DNA of 8,514 nucleotides from JADJQU01 sp035490315 (lineage in GTDB: Bacteria; Planctomycetota; UBA1135; GCA-002686595): assembly GCA_035490315.1 (NCBI GenBank), contig DATHET010000320.1, forward strand, positions 1 through 8,514, in the 5' to 3' direction. Of the stretch, positions 5,137 through 8,514 are shown one piece after another. The notes beneath the pieces are model-generated. The model made no database searches, was not told the DNA's origin, and was given only the letters and a program-made list of their open reading frames with translations. The position numbers and the translations under genes are program-made. How positions within the stretch are numbered: the first letter of the stretch is position 1; each line of letters begins with the position of its first letter.

Positions 5137-7677
5137 CTACGGCCCGACCGCGAAATCGATCGCGTTCGAGAGAGTCGAGCCGCCAGGCAGCGGTGACTGC
5201 GGATCGCGTCCCCACCACTGTGCCGTCACGGCGGTTCCGACGACCGTGAGCGCCGAGCTCGGGTTGCCGCCCGCGAGACCATGGGCGAAGGCGTTGAAGT
5301 CGAGCGCGAAGACTCCCGAGCAATCATTCGGCGGCGGATTGCCGCCCGAGAGGATCAAGGGCCCGCGCCGGATCGGCGGAGTCACGCACAGAGTGCCACC
5401 TTGGAACGGCAGATGGCTGCGGCCTGCAAGGGAGTGCAGCAGGATGCCCGGCTTGTTGTTGATCGTGTTCGTCGAACGGATCACGAAGCCGCTGGTCGCG
5501 GTCGCACTCGGATTCCCGCTCGACACGATTGCGGGCAGGCAACCGTTCGAGGTCGGCTTGGCCTGGCAATACACCACCGGTCCTCCGACCGCGCCGCGGT
5601 TCTCGACGATGACCACATGGGCAAACGCGACGGAGCCGATCAAGTCGAGCCGCCCATCGGCGGTGGCATCCGCGAGCGTGAGGAAAGAGCCGCTCTCGGG
5701 AACTGCGCCGACGTCCGTGAAGCTGCCGAGCCCGTCGTTGACCAGGCAGTGGATGCCGGCGGAGCTGCCAACTCCGGCCAGGACGAGGTCCGGGTCGCCA
5801 TCGCCATCGCAATCGCCTGCTTTGACCTCCGCGAATCTGCCTGCTACGACCGGCCCTACTACGAGACTGCCAAGCCCCAGGTTCTGATAGCGATAGAAAC
5901 CCTGGTTGACATGGCTCGCGACGAGATCGTTGTCGCCGTCGCCATCGTCGTCGAAAATTTCGATGTCGGAGAAAGCGACATCGAGACCCGAGTGGACACC
6001 GCCGCTGGAGAGCCAGACCTGTCCATGAAAGTCCCCTGACAGCGCGAGATCGCTGATGCCGTCTCCGTCGAGATCGCCGAATCCGATCGCGCTGGAGGAC
6101 TTGGCGATGAAGGCGGATTGGTTGAAATTCCCGAGCCCATCGCCCGCGAGGACCATGGTTCCGTACACCCAGTTGTTCGGAAAGTTCTGGTAGGTGTAGC
6201 TCGCGACGATGTCGACGAAGGCGTCGGCGTTCGCGTGGCCGACCCAGAATCGGTTCGCGTGGGTCGCGCCTACGTTCGTGAACAGGACCGGGCCGAATCT
6301 ACCTTGTCCATTGCCTCGCAACCACCGCACGTTGGCTGCGTCGCACACGATCACGTCCATAAACGCATCGCCGTCGACACGGCCAGCGAGGACGAGGGTC
6401 GGGTTGGCTCCCACGGGGAACAAAATCTGAGGGCCGAAGCCACCCTGGGCGAGGGCCAGACGGACCGCGACGGCACCGGAGCTGTCGCCCCCGATCAGGT
6501 CCAGACGCCCGTCGCCATTGAGGTCGGCGGCGTCGCTCATCAAGCCAGGCGTCAGGGTCGTGCGCCCTCCGAACCCGCCCGTTCCATCCCCGAGCATCAC
6601 GGCCATCGGGCCGCGCGGGAAGACGCCGTCGATCCGTCCATCGCCGTCGACATCGCCGAACGAGCCTCCTTCCTGACTGCCGGTGCCGACCACCGTCGTA
6701 GGCGCGAACCCGGAGCTGGTCGCGAGATGGATGAGCGCGTCACCGTAGAACGTCGACGTGATGATGTCGTCGCGGCCGTCCGCGTCGAGGTCGGCGACCA
6801 TGAGATCCTTCGCCACACTGCCGTCTCCCGGAAGCGTGCCGGTGACTGCGAATCCGCCGAGCCCATCGTTGGCGAGCAGGACGACGGAATTGTCGATGTG
6901 AGCCATTGCGGCGTCGACGTCCCCGTCGCCGTCGAAGTCTCCCGCTCCCAGACCGACGCCGCCGATCGCAGTCCCGGTCGATTGGGGCGGAGCGAACACG
7001 CCGCCGCCCTGGTTTCGCAGCAGAGTCAGCGTGAACGTCGGCGTCCAGGTCGAGACCAGGATGTCGAGATCGAGGTCGGCATCGACGTCGATCAGCGCGC
7101 AACCCGTCAGGTTCACGCCCACGGAGATCGTCTGCACCGGCTGCAGCGTTCCATTGCCCGCATTCGGGTAGACGCGCACCGTCCCCGCCGATCCGCCGTT
7201 GGCGACGACGATGTCGGGCGACCCGTCGCCGTTGACGTCGCCAGCGGCGAGCCCGGCGATGTAGATGCCGGCGCCAACGCTTCCGATCGTCGAAAAAGCC
7301 CCACCACCGAGGTTCCGCCGAAGCACGATGTTGGCGGACGGCACAGTCCGGTCGGTCGCGGAGACGATGTCGAGATCCGTGTCTCCGTCGAGGTCGACGA
7401 GGACGATCTTGCCCCACTCGCCGAATCCGACGGTGGGCAGGACGAGGGGCGCGGCGAACCTGCCTCCACCTTGGCTCTCGAAGATCGTCATGCCGCCGTT
7501 GGTGCAGACCACGTCCGAGTGGAAGTCTCCGACGACATTTCCGACCGCACCCAACCCGGCGCCGAAGCCTCCGACCGGAAGCATCCCTGGCCCGAAGCTG
7601 GTCTGCGCGCGAGCTGCGGAGGTGCTGAGGACGATGCTCGTGACCGTGAGAACGATCCTGGATCCCAGCTTGGACAT
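5137..7677 (-). CDS. Secreted FG-GAP/VCBS repeat protein with about 14 calcium-loop repeats and a C-terminal four-Cys domain
   Basis: An 846-residue exported protein. It starts with a signal peptide: short positive n-region (SKLGSR), hydrophobic core (IVLTVTSIVLSTSA) and a probable cut after ARA near residue 24. Residues about 45-700 hold repeats built on D-x-D/N-x-D-G loops (such as GDVNGDG, GDFDGDG, GDLDGDG, GDCDGDG) every 41-54 residues, near residues 51 (degenerate), 95, 147, 197, 247, 296, 342, 385, 433, 481, 535, 576, 622 and 670. Such repeats are known to form calcium-binding beta-propeller blades. Residues 703-846 form a distinct domain with cysteines at 704, 713, 764 and 786, a GGNPPPND segment and WWGRDP near 821-826, which I associate with planctomycetal exported proteins. 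ATG 7675-7677 is chosen because AGGAG lies six bases upstream and it starts the signal peptide; a longer frame from 7731 has no such support. A cell-surface binding or structural role is inferred; no enzyme motif is seen. Confidence 0.9.
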   Translation of the reverse strand: MSKLGSRIVLTVTSIVLSTSAARAQTSFGPGMLPVGGFGAGLGAVGNVVGDFHSDVVCTNGGMTIFESQGGGRFAAPLVLPTVGFGEWGKIVLVDLDGDTDLDIVSATDRTVPSANIVLRRNLGGGAFSTIGSVGAGIYIAGLAAGDVNGDGSPDIVVANGGSAGTVRVYPNAGNGTLQPVQTISVGVNLTGCALIDVDADLDLDILVSTWTPTFTLTLLRNQGGGVFAPPQSTGTAIGGVGLGAGDFDGDGDVDAAMAHIDNSVVLLANDGLGGFAVTGTLPGDGSVAKDLMVADLDADGRDDIITSTFYGDALIHLATSSGFAPTTVVGTGSQEGGSFGDVDGDGRIDGVFPRGPMAVMLGDGTGGFGGRTTLTPGLMSDAADLNGDGRLDLIGGDSSGAVAVRLALAQGGFGPQILFPVGANPTLVLAGRVDGDAFMDVIVCDAANVRWLRGNGQGRFGPVLFTNVGATHANRFWVGHANADAFVDIVASYTYQNFPNNWVYGTMVLAGDGLGNFNQSAFIAKSSSAIGFGDLDGDGISDLALSGDFHGQVWLSSGGVHSGLDVAFSDIEIFDDDGDGDNDLVASHVNQGFYRYQNLGLGSLVVGPVVAGRFAEVKAGDCDGDGDPDLVLAGVGSSAGIHCLVNDGLGSFTDVGAVPESGSFLTLADATADGRLDLIGSVAFAHVVIVENRGAVGGPVVYCQAKPTSNGCLPAIVSSGNPSATATSGFVIRSTNTINNKPGILLHSLAGRSHLPFQGGTLCVTPPIRRGPLILSGGNPPPNDCSGVFALDFNAFAHGLAGGNPSSALTVVGTAVTAQWWGRDPQSPLPGGSTLSNAIDFAVGP

Positions 7678-7823
7678 GGAACACTCCTGACGCTGATGCG
7701 TCCTCTGACTCTGGCCCACTTTGGGATCCATCCTACTCCCAGCTCCAAGCCTGGGGAGGCGGCGAGAATCTTCGCTCGAGCGGGCCTTGGTCTCCCGAGC
7801 AAGGGAGTGCTACTCGGCCGCAC
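7678..7823 (-). promoter_or_regulatory. Leader of the secreted repeat-protein gene, with strong Shine-Dalgarno site
   Basis: AGGAG on the minus strand at 7684-7688, six bases before the ATG, is the clearest ribosome-binding site in the window. A 5-bp GC stem with a six-base loop lies at 7792-7807, shortly after the stop of the upstream gene; it has no T-run and is only a weak terminator candidate. No convincing -35/-10 pair was found, so whether this gene has its own promoter is open. Confidence 0.5.
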
Positions 7824-8514
7824 TCATTTCATCCGTGGGAAGAACCGCGCGCCCGAGAGCACGATGACATCGTCGTGGACCATGAGCAGGTCGGCTTGAC
7901 CGTCTCCGTCGACGTCGCCCATCGAAGTGATGTCGCAAATCATTCCAAACGGCGTGAAGAATGTCTTGGCGAGCTGAGTTCCCGTCCTTCCCGACCAGAG
8001 CGTGGCCTCGATGCCGTTGTCTTCGTCGATCAAGGTTGGCCTGCTCGCCGTTTCGCAGCCGACGATCTCGCGGATGCCGTCGCGGTCGAAGTCACCGACC
8101 CAGTGCGGCCTGAAAGGACTTCCTCCGCACGCAAACAGCTGCCGGCCATCCTTCGATGAAACGGCGATCACCCGGTCGCGGTAGGAAAGTCCACAGTCGT
8201 CGATCCCGTCCACGTCGCGATCGGCCAGCCGCATGACCGCGACTTCCCCTCCGTCGCTGGGCGAAGGCATTTCGAGCTTGCGCAGCAGGCTTCCGTCCGC
8301 GCCCGAGACGAGGAGTGCGCAAGCCAGCTTGCTGGTCCAGAAGGACCCGATCGCGAGATCGGCGCGGCCATCACCGTCGACGTCGCCCAGGTTGCACGCG
8401 CTGCCGCCCAACGCGTGACCAGGCTCGGTTCCGGACACAGTGAACAGCGGGAGTCCGGTTCGTCCGGAATACACGCGCGCATATCCCGGGCCAGTCGTCG
8501 CTGTCGTGTCATGA
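7824..8514 (-). CDS. FG-GAP/VCBS repeat protein, C-terminal part (5' end outside window)
   Basis: 229 residues are visible and the frame is open to the right window edge without a stop, reading HDTTATTGPGYARVYSGRTG before any plausible start, so this is the C-terminal portion of a longer protein. Four repeat loops are seen: GDVDGDGRADLAIG near residue 43, ADRDVDGIDD near 97, GDFDRDG near 140 and GDVDGDGQADLL near 199. They alternate with beta-hairpin phrases such as VYSGRTG, VSGADG and LWSGRTG, the typical pattern of integrin-like FG-GAP propellers in planctomycetal proteins. An in-frame GTG at 8472-8474 exists but lies inside a repeat phrase and is unlikely to be the true start. The protein ends immediately after the last repeat (FFPRMK) and lacks the four-Cys C-terminal domain of its neighbour. 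It is probably exported, but no signal peptide can be seen here. Confidence 0.85.
   Translation of the reverse strand, partial: HDTTATTGPGYARVYSGRTGLPLFTVSGTEPGHALGGSACNLGDVDGDGRADLAIGSFWTSKLACALLVSGADGSLLRKLEMPSPSDGGEVAVMRLADRDVDGIDDCGLSYRDRVIAVSSKDGRQLFACGGSPFRPHWVGDFDRDGIREIVGCETASRPTLIDEDNGIEATLWSGRTGTQLAKTFFTPFGMICDITSMGDVDGDGQADLLMVHDDVIVLSGARFFPRMK

Noticed and set aside
6118..7899. A plus-strand open frame of about 590 codons opposite the repeat-protein gene, and another at 4619-5887
   Set aside because: Their regular V/D/E/R-rich pattern is the reverse reading of the minus-strand GAC/GGC repeat codons. They cross gene boundaries and have no domain signal.

Overview
This 8.5-kb, GC-rich window carries seven recognisable coding regions, all on the minus strand, so the biological reading order runs from the right edge to the left edge. 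The most likely source is a member of the Planctomycetota, probably an uncultured or marine lineage. This rests on two neighbouring secreted FG-GAP/VCBS proteins, one ending in a C-terminal domain (paired cysteines, a GGNPPPND segment, a WWGRDP segment) that I associate with large families of planctomycetal surface proteins. That taxonomic call is inference from memory, not a search.

Right to left: (1) the 3' part of a gene for an FG-GAP/VCBS protein that begins outside the window (7824-8514); (2) a complete secreted protein with about 14 calcium-loop repeats and the C-terminal domain (5137-7677), preceded by a strong Shine-Dalgarno site; (3) a two-gene cassette overlapping by 14 bases, with a small tryptophan-rich protein of no named family (4685-4996) followed by an AbiEii-type nucleotidyltransferase (4042-4698), which looks like a toxin-antitoxin or abortive-infection module with a non-standard partner; (4) a membrane-lipid operon with a very large VTT-PLD-VTT protein (916-3849) whose stop codon overlaps the start of an endonuclease/exonuclease/phosphatase (EEP) protein (110-919) in an ATGA junction; (5) the 5' end of an IS630-family transposase gene (1-71), cut by the window edge, with an insertion-sequence end probably lying inside the last codons of the EEP gene.

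The PLD/EEP pair resembles the Escherichia coli ybhP-clsB arrangement, in which an EEP protein is encoded beside a cardiolipin synthase of the PLD superfamily, so a joint role in phospholipid turnover at the inner membrane is plausible. The AbiEii cassette lies between the secreted-protein genes and the lipid operon, as an accessory insert might. No RNA gene, CRISPR array or origin was seen, and there is no gene-free stretch above 300 bases. The longest gaps are 3850-4041, 4997-5136 and 7678-7823.

The items most worth a second look are the AbiEii module with its unusual partner, the duplicated VTT domains bracketing the PLD core, and the unnamed four-cysteine C-terminal domain of the repeat protein.
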